Below, piece by piece: positions 51,784-60,442 of a DNA stretch of 64,000 bases; the first letter of the stretch is position 1, and the number at the start of each line of letters is the position of its first letter. The stretch comes from JAKZVK01 sp965248255. Its GTDB lineage: Bacteria; Acidobacteriota; Terriglobia; Bryobacterales; UBA6623. The position numbers and the translations under genes were made by a program. The DNA lies in contig CBDFIW010000003.1 in NCBI GenBank assembly GCA_965248255.1, forward strand, positions 310,001 through 374,000. The letters are read 5' to 3'. The notes below the pieces were generated by a model. It worked only from the letters and a program-made list of their open reading frames with translations, was not told the DNA's origin and searched no databases.

Positions 51784-53082
51784 ATGAGCGCAGTCAGCCG
51801 CCGGAAGCTCTTCTCGGCGACCCTGGGCGCAGCCGCGACTAGCCTTGCCATCCGAACCAGCTCTGCCTCCCCAAATGAACGGGTGACCGTTGCCGTCGTG
51901 GGCGTCAACGGTCGAGGAAACAGCCTCGCCCGGTATCTCGCGAAACGCTCCGACACACGCATCACGGCGCTGTGTGACGTCGACCAAAGCGTTCGTGAAC
52001 GTGCTGCCCTAACGGTCCGTAAGTTCAGCGGCGAAACGCCCAAACTGGTGGCCGACTTTCGCCTCCTATTCGACGACCAAAGTATCGACGCGCTCGTGCT
52101 CGCCACGCCGCATCACTGGCACGTTCCCATGGCCATTCCGGCCCTTGCCGCCGGCAAGGACCTTTACATCGAGAAACCCGCTAGCCACGTATTTCGCGAA
52201 GGGCGCATCCTGGTTGATGCGGCGAAGAAGCACAACCGCATCGTGCAGCACGGCGGCCAGACGCGCTCTAGCAAGGTCACTGAACGGGCAAGCGAGATTC
52301 TCGCCTCGGGCCTGTTGGGTGAGATCAAGATGACCAAGGCCTGGAACATCCAGCGCATCCAGCCCCAGCAAGCGAAGCCCGACAGCGCGGCACCGCCCGG
52401 CGTGGACTACGACATGTGGCTTGGGCCGGCTCCGAAGCAACGTTTCAACGCAAACCGCTTCCATCGAATCTGGCGGCCCTATCGTGACTATGGCAACGGC
52501 GACCTCGGCGACGACGGCGCCCACGACATCGACATCGCGCGATGGGCGCTGGGCGTGAAGACCCACCCGGTCCGCATCACTGCGCACGGCAGCACGATCG
52601 ATCTTGAAGGCGAGCGCGAGTTCCCCGACAACATGTCGATCGCCTATCACTACGCCGAGGGGAAGGTCCTGCTCTACGAAGACCGTCTGTGGACCCCCTA
52701 CGGCATGCACGGCTTCGACAGCGGCAACGCCTTCTACGGCACGGAAGGCTACATGATCTTCTCGCGCCGCCAGCACCTGCGGGTCTATCTCGGCAAGAAG
52801 GAGACCAAAGGACCCAGCATGGGGCCCGACGGCCTGCCGCCGCCAACCGGTCTGCACGTGGGCAACTTTATCGAGTCCGTCAGGGGCCGCAAGCAACCCG
52901 TCACGCCTGCCGAGGAGGCGCACCTCTCTTGCGCTTTGATCCACCTGGGCGAGACGGCCTACCGCGTTGGCCGGGTGCTGCACTTCGACCCTGTGGCTGA
53001 GAAGGTCAAGAACGACCCCGAGGCCAACGCTCTGCTGACCAAGAAGTACCGCGCACCTTGGAGTGTGCCGGAGAAGGTTTGA
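51784..53082 (+). CDS. Tat-exported Gfo/Idh/MocA family oxidoreductase 3
   Basis: 432 residues from ATG 51784, closely related to the previous gene. Tat-type signal (VSRRKLFSATLGAAATSLAI), Rossmann fold (VAVVGVNGRGNSLARYLA), VLATPHHWHVPMAI, EKP motif in LYIEKPASHVFREGRI and active-site region GDDGAHDIDIARWALGVK. The C-terminal segment EAHLSCALIHLGETAYRVGR matches gene 2. Both exported paralogues probably act on related substrates in sequence or alternatively. Intact. Confidence 0.9.
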   Translation: MSAVSRRKLFSATLGAAATSLAIRTSSASPNERVTVAVVGVNGRGNSLARYLAKRSDTRITALCDVDQSVRERAALTVRKFSGETPKLVADFRLLFDDQSIDALVLATPHHWHVPMAIPALAAGKDLYIEKPASHVFREGRILVDAAKKHNRIVQHGGQTRSSKVTERASEILASGLLGEIKMTKAWNIQRIQPQQAKPDSAAPPGVDYDMWLGPAPKQRFNANRFHRIWRPYRDYGNGDLGDDGAHDIDIARWALGVKTHPVRITAHGSTIDLEGEREFPDNMSIAYHYAEGKVLLYEDRLWTPYGMHGFDSGNAFYGTEGYMIFSRRQHLRVYLGKKETKGPSMGPDGLPPPTGLHVGNFIESVRGRKQPVTPAEEAHLSCALIHLGETAYRVGRVLHFDPVAEKVKNDPEANALLTKKYRAPWSVPEKV

Positions 53083-53258
53083 TAGCGGAAGTTCCCGATT
53101 TCCGTGCCGAGCGCGTTTAGCAAACGGGGAAGCAGGTTCAGTTCTAAAGGCCCGCACAGCCCAGCCGATCCGACGGTCCTCAACGCTCCCTCACGGTCGC
53201 GGCTCTGAACCGCTCGTCCAGGCCAAGGAACGTAAGCACGTCCACAAGGAACACACCC

Positions 53259-54302
53259 ATGCCCGACAGAGTCCGTATTGGCATCATCGGCGCCGGTGAC
53301 ATCTTCCGCCAGCGTCACTTCCCCGGTCTCGCCAAGATCGACGATGCCGAGGTCGCTGCCATCTGTAACCGCAGTGAGGAGTCCGCCCGCAGTATCGCGG
53401 CAGAGTTCGGCCTGAGCCCCAAGATCATGACCGACCCGCAGGCCCTGATGGCGCGCGACGACATCGACGCGGTCATGATTGGCACGTGGCCCTATCGGCA
53501 CTGCCCCTTCGTCCTTGAATCGCTCGACGCCGGCAAGCATACCTTCGTGCAAGCACGTATGGCCATGAACCTGCGCGAGGCGAAGGCTATGTACGCCAAG
53601 GCCGAGGAAACGGGTTTGGTGACCCAAATCTGCCCTTCTCCATTCGGCCTCAAGGGGCACAATGTCATGAGGCGACTGATTGGTGGGGGCTACCTTGGGG
53701 ATGTCTACAACGTCCACGCACGGTTTCTGACCGGCGACCTCGTCGACCCGGCGAAGCCTCTTCACTGGCGGCAGGTCGGCCGCTACTCGGGCCTGAACGC
53801 CTTGGCGATGGGCATCGTTGTTGAGACCGTCCACCGCTGGTTCGGCTACATGAAGACCGTTTCAGCTCAGGCGGAAACGTTCGTCAGAGAACGTCCGCTG
53901 CCATCGGGAGACGGATTGGGTGCCGTCGAACGTCCCGACACCGTCTACATCACGGGAAGAATGGAGAACGGCGCGACCGCGGCTTTCCTATTCTCAGGGA
54001 TGGCTCGCTTAGGGGTCCACCCGCTCGTCGAAGCCTACGGTAGCAACGGCACCTTGATCTACAACCTCGCGACGGACGCCATCATGGGGGGGCAAGGAGG
54101 GGACGACGCACTAGCTGAGATTCCGATCCCCGAAAACGAAGCCAGGGCCTGGACGGTCGAGCAGGACTTCATCGACGCTATCCTCACAGGAACACCCGCC
54201 GACACCACGTTCTACGCGGGTGTCAAGTACATGGAGTTCACGGAGGCCGTCTTTCGCTCGGTTGAGACAGGCGCTACCCTCAATCTGCCTCTAGCAGACT
54301 GA
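53259..54302 (+). CDS. Gfo/Idh/MocA family oxidoreductase 4, divergent catalytic motif
   Basis: 347 residues, no signal. Rossmann fold IGIIGAGDIFRQRHFPGLAK and AAICNRSEESARSIAAEFGL are typical. At the place of the EKP motif it reads HTFVQARMAMNLREAKAMYA, so the catalytic Lys is absent. The C-terminal domain lacks the usual HxxD helix (NALAMGIVVETVHRWFGYMK) but keeps an acidic/His cluster. It may be a non-classical dehydrogenase or a dead paralogue with a binding role. It starts 176 bases after gene 3. Confidence 0.82.
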   Translation: MPDRVRIGIIGAGDIFRQRHFPGLAKIDDAEVAAICNRSEESARSIAAEFGLSPKIMTDPQALMARDDIDAVMIGTWPYRHCPFVLESLDAGKHTFVQARMAMNLREAKAMYAKAEETGLVTQICPSPFGLKGHNVMRRLIGGGYLGDVYNVHARFLTGDLVDPAKPLHWRQVGRYSGLNALAMGIVVETVHRWFGYMKTVSAQAETFVRERPLPSGDGLGAVERPDTVYITGRMENGATAAFLFSGMARLGVHPLVEAYGSNGTLIYNLATDAIMGGQGGDDALAEIPIPENEARAWTVEQDFIDAILTGTPADTTFYAGVKYMEFTEAVFRSVETGATLNLPLAD

Positions 54303-54344
54303 TCCCCCAGCCGAGCCATCCCCCCTACTGCACACGACGCGCAA

Positions 54345-55412
54345 CTACATGTACTGCCGGTGATACCCCTTCACATTCAACCGCACGCGATACAGGCTCA
54401 AGTCAATCGTCACGTAGAGCACATCCGCCTCATCACCAATTCCAAACTCAACATTGCTCGGCAACCCCTGGGCATTGTCCGGGTCCGTCTGATTCTCCGG
54501 CCCCGTCGCAATGAACCCGACTTCCTCCCCTTCGGGATTAACGATCAACACACCCGGCCGCTTCAGGCTCCGTGCGGTGAGGTAGATGTTGCCCTGCTCG
54601 TCAACCGTCATGCCATCACAGCCGGCTTCTTTCCCGAAGTCGACGAGTGTTCGGCGCGGACCATTGACAAGACCGTCGTCTCCTAGCGGAAACGCGTAGA
54701 CCTTCATCGCGCCATGCTCAGCCTTGGGCGCATCCGGGTCCGTGATGCGCTCGCTGCCATTGTTGTGGTCAACAAGGTAGAGCGTCTTCTCATCCGGGCT
54801 CAAGGCAACGCCGTTGGGCTTCTCGACCTCGTGAGTGACCTCCACCACGGTCCCATCGGTATCGATGCGGTAGACAGCGAGATTCTCCAGTTCGCGCGGT
54901 TCTTGTCCTAGGTAGCGCGGATCGCTGAAATAGATTCGGCCCTTGCTGTCTTGGCAAATATCGTTAGGCGCATTGAACTTCTTACCCTGGTAGTTGTCGG
55001 CCGCCGTCGTGCGCTCGCCGGTCTCCACGTTCCAGCGGGAAATCCGCCGCCCCCCGTAGTCCGACCCCTCAGCCGCCAACAAGTGCCCGTCCGCGTCAAA
55101 GGTAAGGCCGTTCGACTTGCCGCTGTCTTCCGCAAACACCGTCGTCTCCCTCGTTTTCGGATCAAACCGCATGATCAGGCCTTTGTCGGTGCCGAACGGG
55201 ATGTCGGAGAAGTAGATACTCCCGTCCGGCGCCACCGCGGGCCCTTCGGTGAGTCCACCCTTGATATCGGCCGTGCGGGTAAAGAGCTTCTCCAACTCGA
55301 AGTCAGCCGGGACAATCGGCTCCACGGCGGCGGGCTCGGGAGGGGGTGCTTCGTTCCCACAGAAAGCGGTGCAAAGAACAACAGCAAGAATCAGGAAACC
55401 GTACGGGCGCAT
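54345..55412 (-). CDS. SMP-30/gluconolactonase-like lipoprotein
   Basis: From ATG 55412 a lipoprotein signal (GFLILAVVLCTAFCGNE, Cys at the lipobox) precedes a six-bladed propeller of the SMP-30/gluconolaconase/LRE type. Expected metal ligands are visible: Glu in GGLTEGPAVAPDGSIYF, Asn in KFNAPNDICQDSKGRIYFSD, Asn in VEKPNGVALSPDEKTLYL and Asp in GCDGMTVDEQGNIYLT. Such enzymes hydrolyse sugar lactones formed by sugar oxidation, which fits the neighbouring PQQ-type dehydrogenase gene upstream on the same strand (93-base gap). Probably anchored in the periplasmic or outer membrane. Confidence 0.85.
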   Translation of the reverse strand: MRPYGFLILAVVLCTAFCGNEAPPPEPAAVEPIVPADFELEKLFTRTADIKGGLTEGPAVAPDGSIYFSDIPFGTDKGLIMRFDPKTRETTVFAEDSGKSNGLTFDADGHLLAAEGSDYGGRRISRWNVETGERTTAADNYQGKKFNAPNDICQDSKGRIYFSDPRYLGQEPRELENLAVYRIDTDGTVVEVTHEVEKPNGVALSPDEKTLYLVDHNNGSERITDPDAPKAEHGAMKVYAFPLGDDGLVNGPRRTLVDFGKEAGCDGMTVDEQGNIYLTARSLKRPGVLIVNPEGEEVGFIATGPENQTDPDNAQGLPSNVEFGIGDEADVLYVTIDLSLYRVRLNVKGYHRQYM

Positions 55413-55504
55413 CGGAGGACCTCCGGACAAACTTGACTGAATTGACGCAAGACAGGCTGTCTCTGGATCACTGTTACGGACCAGCCGCACTGCGCCCTCC
55501 CATG

Positions 55505-57865
55505 CTAGTCCGCGGCGGGCTGAGCGGGCAACTGCCGTATCCAGTCGTGAATCAGCTGGACGGCCTTCTCATCCACCACACTCGACGCGATATGAGGCAT
55601 CCGGCCCAGACCGGTGATCTTCATCCGGTGGTAGACCATCGACCGCTCGGGAGAGCCGGGTATGAGCACGCCGGGCCGGCTGAGGTCGAAGTCACCGTGC
55701 TGTGTCGGGGTGTTGACGATGCCCAACTCGTCGACCGGCAGTGTCGAAAGCAACTGGAACTCGGCGTTGCCGCCGCCCCACTTGCGGTGACAATGAGCGC
55801 AATTCGAGGCCAGGTACGACCGGGCCCTTTTGCCAAGCGGAACAGCGGTATCTTCATGGTCGTAGAGGCGCGGCAGCTTGTCAGGCTGATCCGGCAACGG
55901 CTGGTCAAACAGTCCCAAATGTTCAAACGTCGCCAGTTGGTTCGCGACAACCCCACCGTAGTCGTGGTCCTTGTTCAATTGACGGGTATTGATTCCTAAC
56001 ACGTACTTGGCCGGTACGGTGTGGCAGAGCGTACACCCGGCTCGGCTCGGGAAGTTCCACACCTGTTTGCGAACACCGCCGGGCGCGCTCGCATCCTTGA
56101 TCGTCAACTCACGATCAAGCCCCTTGGCGTCAAGCAAGTAGGCGTCGCTCTGATCGTCGTTCCAAACATAGGTATAGCCGGACCACAGCTCCTCACCATA
56201 CTCGTCGGTACCCGGAATCTTCTCATGCACCATCAAACGCGTCTCGAGCCGCCGCAGGCTCCCCGGTTTGCCGGCCTCCATCTCGATCGAAAAGGTCTTC
56301 ACGGCGACAGCCCCATCGGGGAACTGCCACCCCGGGGGAGCGCCTGGCGCCGGCTGCGGATACGTGAGCGTGTTGTAGCTGATCTTGGAATCACCAGGCA
56401 ACGCCAAGTAGCGCTCTTTACTCGCGCCGTCCGACCACAGCGCCGAGTTCACCGAGTAGGGAATCAGACCGGGCGCGGGCGTCATCTCTTCCGTCGACGT
56501 GAACAGCCCGGTTTCACTCAGCCAGCGCGGAAATCGCGGTGCCAAGGGGTCAGGAGGTGGCGACGGCGCCAAGCGATATAATCGGCCGCTCACGAAGTCA
56601 GCGAAATAGACCTCGCCCGCATCGTCCTGTGCGAATTCGATTACACGGAGCTGTGTATCGGTCAACTGCCGATGATCTCGAACCTGACCATCCTCATAGC
56701 GCAGCGTCCACACTCGGCCCGTGTCGTAATCACCGTAGACGTAGGCTCCGTTCAGCTCCGGAAGACGGTCGCTGTAGTAGAAGTAGCCACCGGTAATCGA
56801 GCGGAAATCAGTATGGCTGTGATCGACGATCGGATCGAGTATCGGCGTCGGTCCCTTGCTTCGCTCTGGCCGAAACGGGTGGTTGCCCTCACGCACGCTC
56901 CACCCGTAGTTGCCGCCTTTCTCAATGCGGTAGATCATTTCCCAGAGATCCTGGCCGATGTCTCCACCCCAAAGCTGCCCTGTCTTACGATCGAAGCTGA
57001 ATTTCCAAAGCTGCCGCAAGCCGTAAGCCCAAATCTCACCACGCGCATCAGGCGTGTCGACGAAGGGATTGTCAGCAGGGATCGCATACAGCAGATCCAA
57101 GTCTTGCTTGTCGACGTCAATCCGAATCAACGAGGCCGGTAGATCGCTGACGTCTTGCCCGGTGATGCGGCCGTCGGCAATGCCGCTAGCATCCCCTACA
57201 GCCAGGTAGAGATAGCCGTCGGGCCCGAATCGCATGCATCCTCCGTTGTGCCCGCCGGAAGGCCATTCCAGAAGAACCTGTTCCGAGTGGGGATCGACGC
57301 GATACGGGAACTCGGTTGCCGCGCGGAAGCGCGACAGCCTGCTGCCGGTAGCGGCTTCGAACCCCATTTCCGGGATGGTTACAACATAGAGATAGCCGTT
57401 CTCTTGGAAACGGGGATGCAGCACGAGGCCGAAGAGCACTCTGCCCAGATCGATCATCAACTGCTTGTCGTTCGCATCCCTTTCGTTCGTGAAGGCGAAG
57501 ATCTTGCCGTAGCGCTCGCCCACCACGAAGCGGTTCTCGCCCGGCACGTTCCCGATCGTGATCGGCTCATAGAACTGGACGTTGGGGAAGGCGACCTCGG
57601 CCCGGTAGGGATCGGGGGCCTCGGCACGGCCCTGAATGCGGGACATGGTCCAGGGAACCCGCTCTTCGATGCCGTAGGCCTTACGGACCGAGGCCGCTCC
57701 TGGAGCTGCTGCCGCCTTGAGACTCGAACGCCCGGTGACGAAAACCGCTGAGCAGACGAGAACCAGAGCGACCGATCGGAGACAGCGCAGCGGCTTAGCT
57801 GAAGGAATCAAGAAGGCAGCCACTCCACAAGCAACGGAGTGGTTTCCGCATCGGGCCCGCTTCAT
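55505..57865 (-). CDS. PQQ-dependent sugar dehydrogenase fused to a cytochrome c-like domain
   Basis: 786 residues. After a signal peptide (LRCLRSVALVLVCSAVFVTG) residues about 75-440 are a sugar dehydrogenase propeller: YLYVVTIPEMGF, SGGHNGGCMRFGPDGYLYLA VGD, GEIWAYGLRQLWKFSFDRKT and GGDIGQDLWEMIYRIEKGGN. From about 450 to the end is the cytochrome-associated region with CTLCH near 635 and CAHCH near 705, two haem c sites, followed by distal Met-containing segments. Electrons from sugar oxidation would pass directly to the fused haems. Its start overlaps the stop of the upstream glycosyltransferase gene (57862-57865). The downstream lactonase gene would open the product. Confidence 0.85.
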   Translation of the reverse strand: MKRARCGNHSVACGVAAFLIPSAKPLRCLRSVALVLVCSAVFVTGRSSLKAAAAPGAASVRKAYGIEERVPWTMSRIQGRAEAPDPYRAEVAFPNVQFYEPITIGNVPGENRFVVGERYGKIFAFTNERDANDKQLMIDLGRVLFGLVLHPRFQENGYLYVVTIPEMGFEAATGSRLSRFRAATEFPYRVDPHSEQVLLEWPSGGHNGGCMRFGPDGYLYLAVGDASGIADGRITGQDVSDLPASLIRIDVDKQDLDLLYAIPADNPFVDTPDARGEIWAYGLRQLWKFSFDRKTGQLWGGDIGQDLWEMIYRIEKGGNYGWSVREGNHPFRPERSKGPTPILDPIVDHSHTDFRSITGGYFYYSDRLPELNGAYVYGDYDTGRVWTLRYEDGQVRDHRQLTDTQLRVIEFAQDDAGEVYFADFVSGRLYRLAPSPPPDPLAPRFPRWLSETGLFTSTEEMTPAPGLIPYSVNSALWSDGASKERYLALPGDSKISYNTLTYPQPAPGAPPGWQFPDGAVAVKTFSIEMEAGKPGSLRRLETRLMVHEKIPGTDEYGEELWSGYTYVWNDDQSDAYLLDAKGLDRELTIKDASAPGGVRKQVWNFPSRAGCTLCHTVPAKYVLGINTRQLNKDHDYGGVVANQLATFEHLGLFDQPLPDQPDKLPRLYDHEDTAVPLGKRARSYLASNCAHCHRKWGGGNAEFQLLSTLPVDELGIVNTPTQHGDFDLSRPGVLIPGSPERSMVYHRMKITGLGRMPHIASSVVDEKAVQLIHDWIRQLPAQPAAD

Positions 57866-60419
57866 GCGCTTTGAGTACCTCGGTGACGGAATCCTGCACG
57901 GGACCCAAACCTGAGACCGTAATCGGTGGCGTCGCGCGTCAGGTTCGGGTTGTAATAAGGGTCATCTTCGATGTAGGACTTCCAGCGCTCTTGCATGTAG
58001 GCCAGTTCTTGCGCTAAGGGCCGGCTTTGGGCGGCTGCCTTCGTCGAACCCTCGTAGTGGTAAAGCTCGGCGTAGGGCGTATATACAACCAAATAGCCGT
58101 GCTCCAGTGCCTTCAGGCACAGGTCCATGTCCTGAAACGTCGAGGGCAATTGGTCTTCGAAGCCGCCCAGTTCTTGAAACACGGCGTTCCGCATGAGCAT
58201 GCAAGCAGCGGTAACGGACGAAGTATTGCGAATGACATCGGTCAGCCTTAGGTCGGCATCTCCGGCAGGGTCGGCACCCCGAAACGGGTGGCCACAGCCG
58301 TCGAACAGACCCATGACCACACCGGCATGCTGGAGTTTGCCGTCAGCAAACAGCAGCCGCGCTCCAACTACGCCGACCTCGTCCCGTTGGCCGTGCTCGA
58401 CCATGGCGGTAAGCCATTCATCTCCGATAACACCGACGTCGTCGTTGAGGAACACCAACAACGGTGATTCGATCCCTTCGGTGCCGAGATTACGCAAGCG
58501 GGAATAATTGAATGGTACCGAGCGCGCGTCGCGGTACTCGACTGCGACTCTCCCCGGCTCCAGACTGCACACCAACTCCTTCACGGCGGCATCCCGCGAA
58601 TTGTCGACGACCACAATTCCAAAGCTCTCGTAGCTCGTTCGTCCGCGCAGCCCCTCCAGGGCGACGCGGAGAAGGTCCACTCGCCCCCCGGCTGTAAGGA
58701 TTCCTGTCACGGCGGGCGGCCCCGTCACCCGGTACCGCACGCGAAAGCCAGATGACCCGACCTTGACAATCTGTGCCTCGCACTGGGTCCGGTCAAGATG
58801 CTCCCGCAGGGCTTTTCGCTCCGCCTCCTTCACTCCCTCGACACCCGTCGAGGATTCTTCTGTGGAGTTCAAGCGGGAGTGATAGAGTACGGCGGGGATT
58901 CGCTGGATGCGTTTCGTTTTCTCGCTCAGCCGCAAAAGAAGGTCATACACGTAGGCGCCTCCGACGCCGGCGCGCCAGCCACCGGTTTCATCGACCAGTG
59001 CTCGACGGGCGACTACGAAACAGCCAACGTAGTCGAACGACCGCAGGAGGTCGGGCGACCACCCTGGCTTGAAGTTCCACGCAGTGCGGCGGCGCGCCTC
59101 ATCCAGCTTGTCTTCGTCGCCATAGAGTACATCCGGGCGGGGTTCACTATTCAACTCATGAACGACTTCCACAAGTGCTAAGTCGCCCAGTTCGTCCTCC
59201 GCTTTGACAAATCCAACAAAGTCCCCGTTACACTCTCTGAGGGCTGCGTTCGCCAGATGAGCCACGTCGGCTTGCCCGTCCAGTGACAGCACACGAACGC
59301 GCCGGTCCTCGTGTTGCGCGACTTGCACTTGCTGCTTGGCTTCCTCTTCGAGCGAATCATCGTGCGCCACAATCAGCTCCCAGTGCTGATAGCGCTGTGC
59401 ACGCAAAGACGACATCGTATGTGACAAGAAACGGGGCGCCGTCCTGTCTATCGCGATCACGATGCTGATGCGAGGCTTACAGGGGAGTCCTTGGGTCTCG
59501 ATTGTCAGCGCTTCCTTCTGCTGGTCGGAGGCCTCATTCAGAAGAATCCACCGAGCGTACTCCTCCCTCTTGGACTCGGCCGGATCACCTGCAGGCAGGC
59601 GAAGCTCGGGCTCTGGGCCCGCACCCGACCCCCTTCCCGGGCCAATGACCTGTCCCACTCGCAGTGCCCAGCTCGCAGCGACTTGCAGCAACTTCCAAAT
59701 ACGACTCGCGACAGGGCTTCAATCTGGACGGCGTGCGCACCCACGCGGTTGTCAAGAATCGCCACGGTCCGCTGGGTTGCCCTCAGCCGATCTGAACTCA
59801 GCGCTGCGTCGACTTTGAGCTTGTCAATTTCCTTGGACAAACAGGTGATTAGTTGTTGCTGGTGTAACGCTAGGGTCCGGCCGTGCAACAGCTCACACAG
59901 GAGAGTTCGTGTTTCAGGGGTGTGTTTCGCACCATCTCTCTTGAGCAACAGGAAGTGAGGCCCGGCGAACGTCGTGTCGAACGACAGATCGGCCTCGAAG
60001 CCGTTCGTGGAGAACGTCTCCAGCCAGGTCGCTGCCGAGGGACAACCGGAGCGCTCACGAGTGTCCCCCTCGATCCCCGGGGCCCCAAACAGAACACTCC
60101 CCGCCGCGCTCGTCAACCTCTCTACCGACTCCTTTAGGGCGCCCGTATCGGGAGGGCAATCCCCGTCGATCCAGAGCACCAAATCACAGCCCTCCTCGAC
60201 TGGATCGACGTTGGAACCTTGACCCAAAGAGACCGAAGTCGCCGGCACAGCACCGCCTCGGTTGACCGCCGGCTGCACACTCCCAGCTGCAACACCCTTA
60301 TGCTCCAAGCACCCGACGAGACGATCCACGTCCCGGCCGACAACCAGCACAGAGCGAGGCCGCAGAGCGCGCACGACCCCCTCGGCCAGTCGCTCATCGT
60401 GGCTCGCAGGCGAACTCAT
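57862..60419 (-). pseudogene. Large multidomain glycosyltransferase (two GT2 domains), one frameshift
   Basis: The first frame (ATG 60419) has a class I methyltransferase- or NDP-binding-like lead (VRALRPRSVLVVGRDVDRLV), then a helical linker (SSDRLRATQRTVAILDNRVG). At about 59710, after ALSRV, sense passes to another frame (IWKLLQVAASWALRVGQVIG) and continues with two GT2 domains: RISIVIAIDRTAPRFLSHTM with YGDEDKLDE, and GILTAGGRVDLLRVALEGL with FLNDDVGVIG, then LGGFEDQLPSTFQDMDLCLK, to the stop at 57862. A one-base deletion would explain it. Likely role is building a surface polysaccharide. The second frame could also be expressed alone from an internal start near 59691. Confidence 0.78.
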
Positions 60420-60442
60420 GCGGTTCCCTAGGGCGGTTACAC

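Noticed and set aside
52066..53157. Minus-strand 363-codon frame opposite oxidoreductase 3
   Set aside because: Antisense shadow of a Gfo/Idh/MocA gene with complete motifs.
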